DNA of 64,000 nucleotides from UBA2965 sp036526135 (GTDB lineage: Bacteria; Pseudomonadota; Gammaproteobacteria; Pseudomonadales; Azotimanducaceae): the NCBI GenBank assembly GCA_036526135.1, contig DATCZA010000023.1, positions 96,361 to 160,360 of the forward strand, given 5' to 3'. A program made the translations under genes and the position numbers. Of the stretch, positions 1 through 8,401 are shown in pieces. The notes under the pieces were generated by a model. That model was not told the DNA's origin. It saw only the letters and a program-made list of their open reading frames with translations, and ran no database searches. Within the stretch, counting starts at the first letter, position 1. Each line of letters opens with the position of its first letter.

Positions 1-1471
1 TGTCCGCCACGGTTCTCGCCACTTTGAGCACGCGGTGGAATCCCCTGGCGGATAGCTGAAAGCGGTCCACCGCATTGGCCAGCAGCCGTCGGCTCTCCGT
101 GCTCAATCTGGTCAGCCTGGTGGCGTCGGCCCCCGTGAGATCCACGTTGAGCCGCCCCTGGCGCGACAGCTGGACGCGGCGGGCGCCTGCGATGGCGGCC
201 TTCGTCTGATCAACGCCGCTGCTGGAGTCTCGGGCTCCCGCCAGCAGCAGCGCCTTTGGTATCGGGGGCACTGCCACGTGGAGATCGATGCGGTCCAGCA
301 GGGGGCCGGAGATGCGGGCCCGATATCTGCGCACCTGCTCCGGCGTGCACCGGCAGGCGGATTCGCTGCAGACCCGACCCGCCGGGCAGGGATTCATGGC
401 GGCGACGAGCTGAAAGCTCGCCGGAAAACGGGCCCGGTAGCGGGCTCGGGCGATGGTGATCGAGCGGGTCTCGAGCGGCTCGCGCAGCACCTCCAGCACG
501 CTGGGTTTGAACAGGGGCAACTCGTCTAAGAACAGCACGCCTCGATGTGCCAGAGAGATCTCGCCCGGCTGAGGGTGTCCGCCCCCGCCGACCAGCGCAG
601 GGCCGGAAGCCGTGTGGTGCGGGTCTCTGAATGGGGGTACGAACGGATATTCCAGGGGTAGTCCCGCCGCTGAGTAGACCAGCGCGGCTTCGCGGGCTTC
701 GGCCTCCGTCAGCGCGGGCAGCAGGCCGGCCAGCCTGCGCGCCAGCATCGTCTTGCCGGTTCCCGGAGGCCCCGTCATGAGCAGGTGATGCCCGCCGGCA
801 GCGGCGACGGCCAGCGCTCGCTTTGCGCCGGGCTGCCCGATCACCTCTGCCAGGGAGCGGCTCTCCCGTTCAGCGTTCGCGGCGGGCTTGGCGGATGGTG
901 CGGCCGCGGGCCGGTAGCCTGGCTCCCGCAGCAGACGCACCACCTCGCGTAGGTGGGCGAGAGGAACCACCCGGCCGGGGGGCGCCATGGCAAGCTCTCC
1001 GGCATTGGCCGACGGCAGCACCAGGCGCCGCTCGTGGACTTCCGTTGCGGATGCGAGTGCGGCGCACAGGCAGCCCCGGATGGGGCGCAGCTCGCCGGAA
1101 AGCCCCAGCTCGCCCAGAAACTCGAATCCCTCCAGAACCCGGTGGGGCAGCTGGCCGGTGGCCGCCAGGATGCTGACCGCGATGGCCAGATCCAGCCTGG
1201 CGCCTTCCTTGGCCAGATCGGCGGGCGCTAAATTCACCACCACCTTTCCGTTGGGAAACGACAGCCCGCAGTTGTCAATGGCGCTCTTGACCCGGTCGCG
1301 GGATTCTCTGACCGCGGTTTCGGGGAGCCCGACCAGGGTGAATGCGGGGAGGCCGCCGGGAAGATGTGTCTCCACCGTAACCGCAGGCGTGTCCATGCCG
1401 GCCTGGGCGCGGGTACGGGTCAGGCTTTTCTCGGTGGCCGACTTGAGCGTATGGCCGTCCGGATCGTTCAC
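1..1471 (-). CDS. comM: ComM / YifB-family Mg-chelatase-like AAA+ ATPase, 3' end cut by window edge
   Basis: Hexameric DNA helicase of the MCM/Mg-chelatase AAA+ branch. ComM promotes branch migration when transformed DNA is integrated. Reading the minus strand, the N-terminal LonC-like domain contains GLPETAVRESRDRVKSAI. It is followed by Walker A GPPGTGKT, the FLDELPLF Walker B segment and the cysteine cluster NPCPAG..C....C.C typical of YifB/ComM. The frame is open to the window edge, where it reads RGFHRVLKVARTVAD, so only about 20-25 C-terminal residues are missing. The only usable start in the frame after the last upstream stop is GTG at 1471, about 15 residues longer than usual. It lies 10 bp after ubiK, so the two are probably co-transcribed. 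Confidence 0.93.
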   Translation of the reverse strand, partial: MNDPDGHTLKSATEKSLTRTRAQAGMDTPAVTVETHLPGGLPAFTLVGLPETAVRESRDRVKSAIDNCGLSFPNGKVVVNLAPADLAKEGARLDLAIAVSILAATGQLPHRVLEGFEFLGELGLSGELRPIRGCLCAALASATEVHERRLVLPSANAGELAMAPPGRVVPLAHLREVVRLLREPGYRPAAAPSAKPAANAERESRSLAEVIGQPGAKRALAVAAAGGHHLLMTGPPGTGKTMLARRLAGLLPALTEAEAREAALVYSAAGLPLEYPFVPPFRDPHHTASGPALVGGGGHPQPGEISLAHRGVLFLDELPLFKPSVLEVLREPLETRSITIARARYRARFPASFQLVAAMNPCPAGRVCSESACRCTPEQVRRYRARISGPLLDRIDLHVAVPPIPKALLLAGARDSSSGVDQTKAAIAGARRVQLSRQGRLNVDLTGADATRLTRLSTESRRLLANAVDRFQLSARGFHRVLKVARTVAD

Positions 1472-1481
1472 CCCGATCGGA

Positions 1482-1757
1482 TCAGGAATCTGCTTCCAGG
1501 GCAGCGACCCGGCGCTCTAAGTCACGGGTGGTTTCGGTCAGCCTGTCCAGAGCGGCCAGGTGGGCGTCGAGCTCGTGCCGGGGAACGAGATCCACCTCGG
1601 CAAGGCCGCGCTGCAGCGCGGAGCGGGCCTGGTCCAGGACCAGGCGCAGGCTGTCGGGCGGCACGAGGGATGCCAGCTGCTCGGTGAGGCGCTCGATGAA
1701 CGTTCCCACCACGTCCTCGTTGCCGGGTGAGTGGTTTCTGGCTGAGTGCTCGGCCAT
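1482..1757 (-). CDS. ubiK: UbiK family (BMFP domain) ubiquinone biosynthesis accessory factor
   Basis: Small helical protein of about 90 residues. UbiK binds UbiJ and helps aerobic ubiquinone synthesis, probably by linking the Ubi complex to lipid. The core reads FIERLTEQLASLVPPDS and ends in a coiled coil with ERRVAALEA, the hallmark of the BMFP family. I take the ATG at 1757 because a GGCGGA stretch precedes it; an in-frame ATG lies 15 bp upstream at 1772. The gene sits directly before comM on the same strand and near glnK-amtB, as in pseudomonads. Confidence 0.88.
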   Translation of the reverse strand: MAEHSARNHSPGNEDVVGTFIERLTEQLASLVPPDSLRLVLDQARSALQRGLAEVDLVPRHELDAHLAALDRLTETTRDLERRVAALEADS

Positions 1758-1884
1758 TGCGCGTCCGCCCATTGGTTTGGATGACGACGATGGTACTCAC
1801 AGCTGCCGTCGCCGGTCGACTGGGGAATCCTCGCCCAGGCGTAAGCCACCGACCCGGGCCGGTGCAGGCCGGCTCTGAACTGGC

Positions 1885-1899
1885 GCGCTACTTTGGTGC
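1885..1899 (+). promoter_or_regulatory. Putative NtrC binding site 1
   Basis: GCGCTA-CTT-TGGTGC is close to the NtrC consensus GCACYA-N3-TGGTGC. It lies about 110 bp upstream of the sigma-54 promoter, a normal enhancer distance. It was matched by eye and not scored. Confidence 0.6.
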
Positions 1900-1903
1900 A
1901 GAT

Positions 1904-1918
1904 GCCTTATTTCGGTGC
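1904..1918 (+). promoter_or_regulatory. Putative NtrC binding site 2
   Basis: GCCTTA-TTT-CGGTGC is a weaker NtrC-like site centred 19 bp (about two helical turns) after site 1. That spacing suits cooperative binding of NtrC dimers. Confidence 0.5.
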
Positions 1919-2004
1919 AACAGCCCGGCTCGGAAGCCGGTTATCTCCTGCCGGTCCAGCCAAGCATTCCTTCAACCAGCTGATTTTTATGAAGAAAAAT
2001 CTGG

Positions 2005-2020
2005 TGGCACGGAAAATGCT
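2005..2020 (+). promoter_or_regulatory. Sigma-54 (RpoN) promoter for torF-glnK-amtB
   Basis: TGGCACGGAAAATGCT carries GG at 2006-2007 and GC at 2018-2019 with exactly 10 bases between, the invariant -24/-12 geometry of RpoN promoters. It lies about 110 bp before torF and downstream of the two NtrC-like sites, so nitrogen-limited induction is expected. Confidence 0.72.
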
Positions 2021-2130
2021 CCTTTGAGCGCGTCCCGTCAGTTCTGCCGCCCTGCGGTGGGCAGAAAAGGGGGGAGCGATCACCCGGTCGCGACACAAGG
2101 TTTTTAGAGCAAGAGCACAGAGGTTTACTC

Positions 2131-2880
2131 ATGAAAAAGATCATTACCCCGGTTGTGGCGGGAATCCTCCTCTTCGCAGCGGGTGCCAGCGCGCCAGCCG
2201 CCGCCGAAGGACCGGAGTTCTCCGGCAACATCGCATACCTGACCGACTACCGCTTCCGCGGTATCTCCCAGGGAGATCGGTCCCAGGCCCTGCAGGGCGG
2301 CTTCGACATCGAGCTGGACAACGGCCTCTACGCGGGAACCTGGGCGTCCAACGTCGGCTTCACGGAATGCTGCGGCTCCGCGGGACTCGAGCTGAACTAC
2401 TATGCTGGTTTTGCCGGTGCGTTCAGCGAGGAAGTCGATTACGACGTCGGGTTCCTCTGGTACAACTATCCCGAGGACGACGCGGACCCGGACCTCGACT
2501 ACTACGAGCTTTACGGCAGCGTCAGTGCCTTCGGCGGCACGTTCGGGGCTGCCTTCTCTCCCGACTACTTCGCCGAGACCGGCGACTTCTGGTACCTCTA
2601 CGGCGACTACAGCTTCGGCGTCGCCGAGAACTTGAGCATCGATCTGCACGTGGGCTTCAACCTCTTCGAGGACGAGGAATCCTTCGCAGCGTTCATCGGG
2701 CCTGAAGACGGCGATGCCGGAGACAACTACATCGACTACAGCATCGGCGTGTCCACGTCGGCGCTGGGTCTCGACTTCGGCCTCTCTTTCATCGGCACGG
2801 ACCTCAAGAAGAGCGAGTGCTTCGGCGGCACCAAGCTGTGCGACGACACCGTCGTGCTCTCGGTATCTAAAAGCCTGTAA
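2131..2880 (+). CDS. TorF family putative porin
   Basis: Predicted outer-membrane beta-barrel of 249 residues, of the TorF/TIGR02001 conserved family. A Sec signal peptide (KK start, hydrophobic core, cut near AAA-EGPEF at residue 25) is followed by the family opening SGNIAYLTDYRFRGISQGD. Many short alternating Tyr/Phe/Asp-rich strands follow, and the chain ends in a short strand closing on Leu. The mature protein is strongly acidic. It lies behind a sigma-54/NtrC control region and before glnK-amtB on the same strand, so it may carry ammonium or small nitrogen compounds across the outer membrane. That role is inferred from context; transport has not been shown in the sequence. Confidence 0.88.
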   Translation: MKKIITPVVAGILLFAAGASAPAAAEGPEFSGNIAYLTDYRFRGISQGDRSQALQGGFDIELDNGLYAGTWASNVGFTECCGSAGLELNYYAGFAGAFSEEVDYDVGFLWYNYPEDDADPDLDYYELYGSVSAFGGTFGAAFSPDYFAETGDFWYLYGDYSFGVAENLSIDLHVGFNLFEDEESFAAFIGPEDGDAGDNYIDYSIGVSTSALGLDFGLSFIGTDLKKSECFGGTKLCDDTVVLSVSKSL

Positions 2881-2903
2881 TTGAGAGAGAATCCGGGGTG
2901 CAC

Positions 2904-2922
2904 AGATCTTCCACAAAGATCT
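2904..2922 (+). repeat. Hairpin in the torF-glnK spacer
   Basis: AGATCTT-CCACA-AAGATCT forms a perfect 7-bp stem with a 5-base loop. A second small stem, CCGC-GTCA-GCGG, follows near 2936-2947. With no U tract this looks like an mRNA processing or stability element between torF and glnK more than a strong terminator. Confidence 0.5.
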
Positions 2923-3008
2923 TCCCAGAGCAGTCCGCGTCAGCGGGCTGCGCTCGGGGAGAGCGTGCACCTTAGAAACCGAAAACGGGTTCAACGGGAG
3001 AACAAAAC

Positions 3009-3347
3009 ATGAAACTGGTAACAGCCATCATCAAGCCCTTCAAACTCGATGATGTACGGGAGGCGCTCTCGGATATCGGAGTGCAGGGGATGACGGTCAC
3101 TGAAGTGAAAGGGTTCGGTCGCCAGAAAGGGCACACCGAACTCTATCGGGGGGCGGAGTACGTGGTCGACTTCCTGCCCAAGGTGAAGATCGAGATCGCC
3201 ATCGACGACGGGCTCTTAGAGCAATGCCTGGAGACCATCACCAAATCGGCCAACACCGGCAAGGTGGGCGACGGCAAGATATTCGTTTCCTCGCTCGAAG
3301 ACGTCGTGCGGATCCGCACGGGAGAGACGGGGGCCGAGGCGGTCTGA
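3009..3347 (+). CDS. glnK: P-II family nitrogen regulator GlnK
   Basis: 112-residue trimeric signalling protein that reads 2-oxoglutarate and ATP/ADP and blocks AmtB when nitrogen is plentiful. The sequence has the standard P-II core: MKLVTAIIKPFKLDDVREAL at the N terminus, the T-loop with uridylylation Tyr51 in ELYRGAEY, and the C-terminal TGKVGDGKIFV nucleotide-binding stretch. A GGGAG ribosome site lies 8 bases before ATG. It is directly followed by amtB, the almost universal pairing, and probably shares the upstream sigma-54 promoter, with possible extra control in the 128-bp spacer after torF. Confidence 0.97.
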   Translation: MKLVTAIIKPFKLDDVREALSDIGVQGMTVTEVKGFGRQKGHTELYRGAEYVVDFLPKVKIEIAIDDGLLEQCLETITKSANTGKVGDGKIFVSSLEDVVRIRTGETGAEAV

Positions 3348-3388
3348 CGCCATGCGCTAGTCGCCTTTAAAAAAATTCGGAGAAGATT

Positions 3389-4642
3389 GTGGAAGATCTG
3401 TTGACTCAAACTAATTACGCCCTGGACACCTTTTATTTTCTGGTGATGGGTGCGCTCGTCATGTTCATGGCGCCCGGTTTCGCGATGCTCGAGGCCGGAC
3501 TGGTACGGTCCAAGAACACGGCGGAAATCCTTCTGAAGAACGTCGCCCTGTTCGGCATCGCGTGCATCATGTACCTGATCTGCGGGTACTACATCATGTA
3601 CGTCGGCGCCGTCGAGGGGGGGATCCTGCCCGACTTCGGCCTGTGGATCGGTGCGGAGAACACGGTGGATGAAACCCTGGCCTCGGGAGGCGACGTCTAC
3701 TACTCGGCGCGCTCCGACTACTTCTTCCAGGTGGTTTTCGTGGCTACCGCAATGTCCATCGTCTCGGGGGCAGTCGCCGAGCGCATGAAGCTATGGGCCT
3801 TCCTGGCCTTTGCGGTGGTCATGACGGGCCTGATTTACCCGCTGCAGGGCATGTGGACCTGGGGCGGCGGCTGGATCTCCACGGCCGGCTACTCGGACTT
3901 CGCCGGGTCCGGCATCGTGCACATGTGCGGCGCGGCGGCAGCGCTGGCCGGGGTCTTGCTGCTCGGGCCAAGAAAGGGCAAGTACAACAAGGACGGGTCG
4001 GTGAACGCGCTGCCCGGCGCCAACCTGCCCCTGGCGACCCTCGGGATGTTCATCCTCTGGTTCGGCTGGTTCGGATTCAACGGCGGCTCGGAGCTCAAGA
4101 CGTCGAACATCGACGAGGCGAACGCGGTGGCCCAGGTGTTCGTCAACACCAACATAGCTGCCTGCGGCGGCTTGGTTGCCGCGCTGCTGACCGCCAAGAT
4201 GCTCTTCGGGAAGGCCGATCTGACCATGGCTCTGAACGGGGCGCTGGCCGGTCTCGTGGCCATCACGGCGGATCCGCTCTCGCCCATCGCTCAGTGGGCG
4301 ATGATCATCGGCGCCGTCGGCGGGGTTCTAGTGGTGTTTTCCATCGTGACGCTCGACAAGCTGAAGATAGACGACCCGGTAGGTGCCATCTCGGTCCACG
4401 GCGTGGTCGGTATCTGGGGCATCCTCGCCGTGGTCTTCAACAACGGCGACGCCACCATTGGTGGCCAGCTGATCGGCATCGCCGGAATATTCGCCTGGAC
4501 CTTCGTCGCAGCGCTCGTCGTCTGGGGGATCCTGAAGGCCACCATGGGCATTCGGGTCTCGGAAGAGGAAGAGTACGAAGGCGTCGACCTTTCGGAGTGC
4601 GGTCTGGAGGCCTATCCGGAGTTCGCCAAGGTCTCCTCCTGA
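3389..4642 (+). CDS. amtB: Ammonium transporter AmtB
   Basis: 417-residue Amt/Rh family channel with about 11 membrane helices. The twin pore histidines are visible in VHMCGAAAALAG and ISVHGVVGIWGIL, and the family signature FGWFGFNGGSE is intact. The start is GTG at 3389 after AGGAG-like GGAGAAG. There is no classical cleaved signal peptide; the first membrane helix begins near residue 14. The C-terminal tail SEEEEYEGVDLSECGLEAYPE is the conserved cytosolic segment through which GlnK gates the trimer. It ends the nitrogen operon just before a strong terminator. Confidence 0.97.
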   Translation: MEDLLTQTNYALDTFYFLVMGALVMFMAPGFAMLEAGLVRSKNTAEILLKNVALFGIACIMYLICGYYIMYVGAVEGGILPDFGLWIGAENTVDETLASGGDVYYSARSDYFFQVVFVATAMSIVSGAVAERMKLWAFLAFAVVMTGLIYPLQGMWTWGGGWISTAGYSDFAGSGIVHMCGAAAALAGVLLLGPRKGKYNKDGSVNALPGANLPLATLGMFILWFGWFGFNGGSELKTSNIDEANAVAQVFVNTNIAACGGLVAALLTAKMLFGKADLTMALNGALAGLVAITADPLSPIAQWAMIIGAVGGVLVVFSIVTLDKLKIDDPVGAISVHGVVGIWGILAVVFNNGDATIGGQLIGIAGIFAWTFVAALVVWGILKATMGIRVSEEEEYEGVDLSECGLEAYPEFAKVSS

Positions 4643-4672
4643 GCTTCGCCCCAGCGGGGCGGACGGCAACGA

Positions 4673-4703
4673 ACGCCGGCCACATTCGTGGCCGGCGTTT
4701 TCG
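4673..4703 (+). terminator. Rho-independent terminator after amtB
   Basis: A perfect 11-bp stem, ACGCCGGCCAC / GTGGCCGGCGT, with loop ATTC is followed by TTTTCG. This is the clearest intrinsic terminator in the window and separates the nitrogen operon from thrC. Confidence 0.88.
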
Positions 4704-4746
4704 TCTGTAACGGGTACAATGCCCAATTTTTCAGGCACCCGTCCCC

Positions 4747-6108
4747 ATGCGATACGTCAGCACCCGCGGCGAGACTGCAAGCCTCGGATTCACCGATGCC
4801 GTTCTGACCGGTCTGGCCCCGGATGGCGGCCTGCTGGTGCCGGAGCACGTGCCCCAGGTGAGCGCCCGGCTGGATGCGTGGGCCGATCTGTCCTTCACCG
4901 ATCTCGCCTGCGAGATCATCCCGCTTTTCGTCGACGACATGTCGCGCCAAGATCTGAACGTCCTGATCCGTCAGGCATACGCCTGCTTCGACCACGACGA
5001 GGTGGTTCCGTTCGTCCGGCTGGGAGATCTGGAGGTGCTGGAGCTCTTTCACGGGCCTACCCTGGCCTTCAAGGACATCGCTCTGCAGCTTCTCGGCCGT
5101 CTCTTCGAGCACATCCTCTCGGCCCGCGGCCGGCATCTGAACATTCTCGGTGCGACCAGCGGCGATACCGGCAGCGCGGCCATCGCCGGCGTTCGCGGGC
5201 TGCCCGACATAGACATCTTCGTCATGTATCCCCACGGGCGTATCAGCCCGCTGCAGGAGCTGCAGATGACCACGGTGCTGGACGACAACGTCCATTGCCT
5301 TTCGGTGGACGGCAGCTTCGACGACTGCCAGACGCTCATGAAAACCGTCTTCGCGGATCTGGCATTCAAGGAACGTTACGCGCTGGGCGCCGTCAACTCC
5401 GTGAACTGGGCGAGAGTGCTGGCGCAGATCGTCTACTACGGCTACGCGAGCCTGAAGCGGGGCATGGAGTTTCCCGTCTCCTTCTGCGTGCCCACCGGAA
5501 ACTTCGGCAACGTCTTCGCGGGCTACCTGGCCAAGCGCATGGGATTTCCCATCGAACGGCTGATTCTGGCAACCAACGAGAACGACATCCTCGCCGTGTT
5601 CTTCGAAACGGGCACCTACCAGCGAGGCGACGTGCGATTTACCGTGACGCCCGCCATGGACATTCAGGTGGCCAGCAATTTCGAGCGGTTCCTTTACTAC
5701 CACATGGGCGAGGACAGCCGACCGCTGAGGGCGTTCATGACCGAGTTCGCCGAAACCGGTCGTGCGGTTGCCGCGATACCCGGCGACGACGACTTCGTGG
5801 CCACCGCAGTCTCTGTGGCCGAGACCGTCGAAGCGATCCGCGCCACCTACTCGGAGTTCGGCTACGTAGCCGATCCGCACACGGCCGTCGGCATCGCTGC
5901 TGCCGGCCGCTTCCCGGCCGAAGGCGCGAAGATCTGCCTTGCCACCGCGCACCCGGCCAAGTTCCCGGAAACGGTCAATGGGGCGGTGGGTGCCGAGGTC
6001 GCCGTGCACCCGGCCCTGGAGGCCCTGTCGGGACTCGAGTCGCGTACGACCCGGATTCCGGCCACCGTCGAGGCGGTCAAGGAGGCGATTCAGGCCAGCG
6101 CCCGCTGA
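4747..6108 (+). CDS. thrC: Threonine synthase
   Basis: PLP enzyme turning O-phosphohomoserine into threonine, the last step of the pathway. At 453 residues it is the longer bacterial/fungal-type enzyme. The N terminus MRYVSTRGE and PDGGLLVPE are typical. The PLP lysine is Lys109 in GPTLAFKDIA, and the phosphate-binding region ATSGDTGSAAI and PTGNFGNVFAGY are intact. It stands alone on the plus strand between the amtB terminator and the convergent yigB-dapF block; hom is not next to it. Confidence 0.97.
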   Translation: MRYVSTRGETASLGFTDAVLTGLAPDGGLLVPEHVPQVSARLDAWADLSFTDLACEIIPLFVDDMSRQDLNVLIRQAYACFDHDEVVPFVRLGDLEVLELFHGPTLAFKDIALQLLGRLFEHILSARGRHLNILGATSGDTGSAAIAGVRGLPDIDIFVMYPHGRISPLQELQMTTVLDDNVHCLSVDGSFDDCQTLMKTVFADLAFKERYALGAVNSVNWARVLAQIVYYGYASLKRGMEFPVSFCVPTGNFGNVFAGYLAKRMGFPIERLILATNENDILAVFFETGTYQRGDVRFTVTPAMDIQVASNFERFLYYHMGEDSRPLRAFMTEFAETGRAVAAIPGDDDFVATAVSVAETVEAIRATYSEFGYVADPHTAVGIAAAGRFPAEGAKICLATAHPAKFPETVNGAVGAEVAVHPALEALSGLESRTTRIPATVEAVKEAIQASAR

Positions 6109-6120
6109 GGGCGATTCGGA

Positions 6121-6837
6121 TCAGCGGCCGCGCCCGGCGATGCGGGATACGGCCGTGGGAATGTCGTGCACCCTTGCGACCTCGTCCGAGGGCTTCGGGG
6201 TCCCGGGCGGCAGCGCCTCGCCGCTCAGGTTGACCCAGATGGTGTGCATGCCGAGCTGGGATGCGCCCTGGATATCGTCGACCGGGTGGTCGCCCACGTG
6301 GACCACCTGCTCGGGCTTCGCTCCCGTGTGCTCGAGGGCCGCATGAAACATGTCCGGCGCGGGCTTGCCGGCACCGACGCTGGCCGCGGAGTAACCGAAA
6401 GAAAAATAGCCGTCCAGCTTGAGCTTGGTGAAGTCGGCGTTGCCGTTGGTCAGAGCGCCGAGGACGTAGTGCTTGGCCAGGATGGCCAGGCTTTCCAGCG
6501 CACCCTCGAAGAACTCCACCTCGTGGCGCGCCTCGAAGAACAGCTGAAAGGCCTGATGGGCGTATTCTCGGGCCAGCGCTTCCGGGTAGCCGCAGCGGCT
6601 GATGGCCTGGTAGAGAACCTCTTCGCGCAGTCGGGACAGGTCGTGTTTCAGATGGGGCTGCCTGTTCACTATTTCCGTGCGCAGCTCGAAGATCGTCTCC
6701 GGCGGAAAACGTTCGTGGAAGGCTGGAACGTGTGCGAGCAGCCACGTCCGCATGCGCTGCTCGGCGTTGATGATGACCCGATCCACATCCCACAGGGTGT
6801 TGTCGAGATCGAAGGTGATGACTTTCAGCTCGGGCAC
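6121..6837 (-). CDS. yigB: HAD-family phosphatase, YigB-like (FMN/5-amino-6-ribitylaminouracil phosphate phosphatase)
   Basis: 238-residue HAD hydrolase. Motif I is FDLDNTLWDVD (nucleophile Asp10, acid Asp12). Motif II is LTNGN, the lysine motif is GKPAPDMF and motif III is HVGDHPVDDI. YigB of E. coli acts on FMN and on a riboflavin-pathway phosphate; that activity is taken from the family. Gene order dapF-DUF484-xerC-yigB is the same as in E. coli, which supports the assignment. A 14-bp gap separates it from xerC. Confidence 0.88.
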   Translation of the reverse strand: MPELKVITFDLDNTLWDVDRVIINAEQRMRTWLLAHVPAFHERFPPETIFELRTEIVNRQPHLKHDLSRLREEVLYQAISRCGYPEALAREYAHQAFQLFFEARHEVEFFEGALESLAILAKHYVLGALTNGNADFTKLKLDGYFSFGYSAASVGAGKPAPDMFHAALEHTGAKPEQVVHVGDHPVDDIQGASQLGMHTIWVNLSGEALPPGTPKPSDEVARVHDIPTAVSRIAGRGR

Positions 6838-6851
6838 GATCAGGGGCCTAA

Positions 6852-7730
6852 TCAGTCGTCCTGGGATTGCGCGCGGGGATGGGCGGCGTCGTACACCTTT
6901 GCCAGATGCTGGAAGTCCAGATGTGTGTAGATCTGGGTTGTTGAGATGTCGGCGTGGCCGAGAAGTTCCTGAACCGCCCGCAGGTCGCTGGACGACTCGA
7001 GCATGTGACTGGCAAAGCTGTGCCTGAGCATGTGCGGGTGCAGCTGGTTGCTGCCGAGCTGCTGGGTGGCCAGGCGCTTTAGGCGCAGCTGGACGGTTCG
7101 GGGGCTGATACGCCGCTCGCCCCGACCGGTGAACAGCGGCGCGTCGCCGGCGGGATGTCCCCGGGCTGCCAGCCAGTATTCGATGGCCGCGATGCAGTGC
7201 CCGCCCATGGGGACCTGCCTGACTTTGTTGCCTTTGCCGACGACCCTCACGAACCCGGCGCTCAGGTCCATGTCGCCGACGTCGATGCCGACCAGCTCGG
7301 ACAGGCGAATTCCGCTGCCGTAGAGCAGCTCGGCCATCGCGCGGTCACGTTTCTGAATCGGCGTTTTGGCCTCGAAGGCGAACAGCTGTGAGGCCTGATC
7401 CGTATCGAGCGTCTTGGGCAGCTTCATCCGGGTCTTTGGCGCTTTGATGCCGGCTGCGGGGTTGCTGGCGACCAGCTTGATCTTCTCCAGATAGCTGTAG
7501 AAGGAACGGATGCTCGACAGGGCGCGCTGGATGCTTCGCGGAGCCAGCCCTTCGGCGTGCAGCTTGGCAACGAACGTGCTCACGTGGTGTCCGCGGATCT
7601 CGGTCCAGGGCACCCTGGCCACCGCGCCCAGCCGTTCCAGATCCCGCCGGTAGGCGGCCAGCGTGTTGGGTGAGTAGCGCTTCTCGACCCGCAGGTAGTC
7701 CTGGAACCGCTTGACGGCGGGATCGGTCAC
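6852..7730 (-). CDS. xerC: Tyrosine recombinase XerC
   Basis: Site-specific recombinase that with XerD resolves chromosome dimers at dif under FtsK control. At 292 residues it has the usual length, with an N-terminal SAM-like core-binding domain (about 1-95) and a C-terminal catalytic domain. All catalytic residues are seen: Arg142 (GSGIRLSEL), Lys166, His233 and Arg236 (HMLRHSFASHML), His259 (LGHADISTTQ) and Tyr268 (IYTH). Its start overlaps the DUF484 stop by 4 bp, so the two are translationally coupled. Confidence 0.97.
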   Translation of the reverse strand: MTDPAVKRFQDYLRVEKRYSPNTLAAYRRDLERLGAVARVPWTEIRGHHVSTFVAKLHAEGLAPRSIQRALSSIRSFYSYLEKIKLVASNPAAGIKAPKTRMKLPKTLDTDQASQLFAFEAKTPIQKRDRAMAELLYGSGIRLSELVGIDVGDMDLSAGFVRVVGKGNKVRQVPMGGHCIAAIEYWLAARGHPAGDAPLFTGRGERRISPRTVQLRLKRLATQQLGSNQLHPHMLRHSFASHMLESSSDLRAVQELLGHADISTTQIYTHLDFQHLAKVYDAAHPRAQSQDD

Positions 7731-8401
7731 GGCGACAGGCGCTGGACCACCCGCGCGACCACCTCCGCGATGTAGGCGACGAACAGCGTATCCATGTCTG
7801 ATTCGAAGTGAGCAGGATCGCGGCTGCCGATGGCGAGACAGCCGATCGCCTCGTTGAGCACCAGCGGTGCCAGCACCGCGCTGCCGCCCTCATCGTGATT
7901 CTCCGCGGGGAAAAGCACCTCGAGCTCGTCGGCGCGCAGGGTGACGCACGCGGGATCGATGCTTCTGGAGTAGCGCTCGTTGGGAAGTTCTTCGCCGTGG
8001 CCCCGCACGTGGTCCATGCGGATCTCCGAATTCCTCAGATGGCAGCATACGAAGTCCGCATGGAAATCCACCAGCACGTAGGTCGCGAGCACCTCGTTCA
8101 GAGCGTGCCACGTGTCCACGTGGAGCAGCTCCAGCGTCAGGGAACGCGTCTTCTCGAACAACGTCTCGTTGGCCTTGGCCGCCTGAACGAGCTCGTTCAT
8201 CCGGCGCCGCATCGCCATGTTGCGTTCGCGAAGGATGGCTACCTGACGCTCGATCAGCGAGACCGCGCCGCCCGTGTCGTGGGGCAGGTTGAGCTCGGAA
8301 AGCAGCTTCGAGTGCCGCTGGAAGAAGTCGGGGTCGAGTCGCAGGTAAGAAATGACGTCTTTGTCGGTAAGCCTCGTCGGCTCGTCCTGGGCCGCGGTCA
8401 T
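7727..8401 (-). CDS. DUF484 family protein
   Basis: 224-residue protein of the DUF484 family found between dapF and xerC across gammaproteobacteria. The N-terminal segment VISYLRLDPDFFQRH and the ERQVAILRERNMAMRRRM coiled coil are typical. The C-terminal half resembles a GAF-like sensor domain, with ending VARVVQRL. Its function is unknown. It overlaps dapF (ATGA) and xerC by 4 bp each, which makes a tight operon. Confidence 0.92.
   Translation of the reverse strand: MTAAQDEPTRLTDKDVISYLRLDPDFFQRHSKLLSELNLPHDTGGAVSLIERQVAILRERNMAMRRRMNELVQAAKANETLFEKTRSLTLELLHVDTWHALNEVLATYVLVDFHADFVCCHLRNSEIRMDHVRGHGEELPNERYSRSIDPACVTLRADELEVLFPAENHDEGGSAVLAPLVLNEAIGCLAIGSRDPAHFESDMDTLFVAYIAEVVARVVQRLSP

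Larger units (their letters stand above)
1773..2130. other. 358-bp regulatory gap between ubiK and torF
   Basis: No credible gene lies here. The stretch is divergent control DNA. It holds two NtrC-type sites (1885-1918) and a sigma-54 promoter (2005-2020) for the torF-glnK-amtB direction, and must also hold the ubiK-comM promoter. The part around 1975-2020 is AT-rich compared with its surroundings. Confidence 0.7.
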
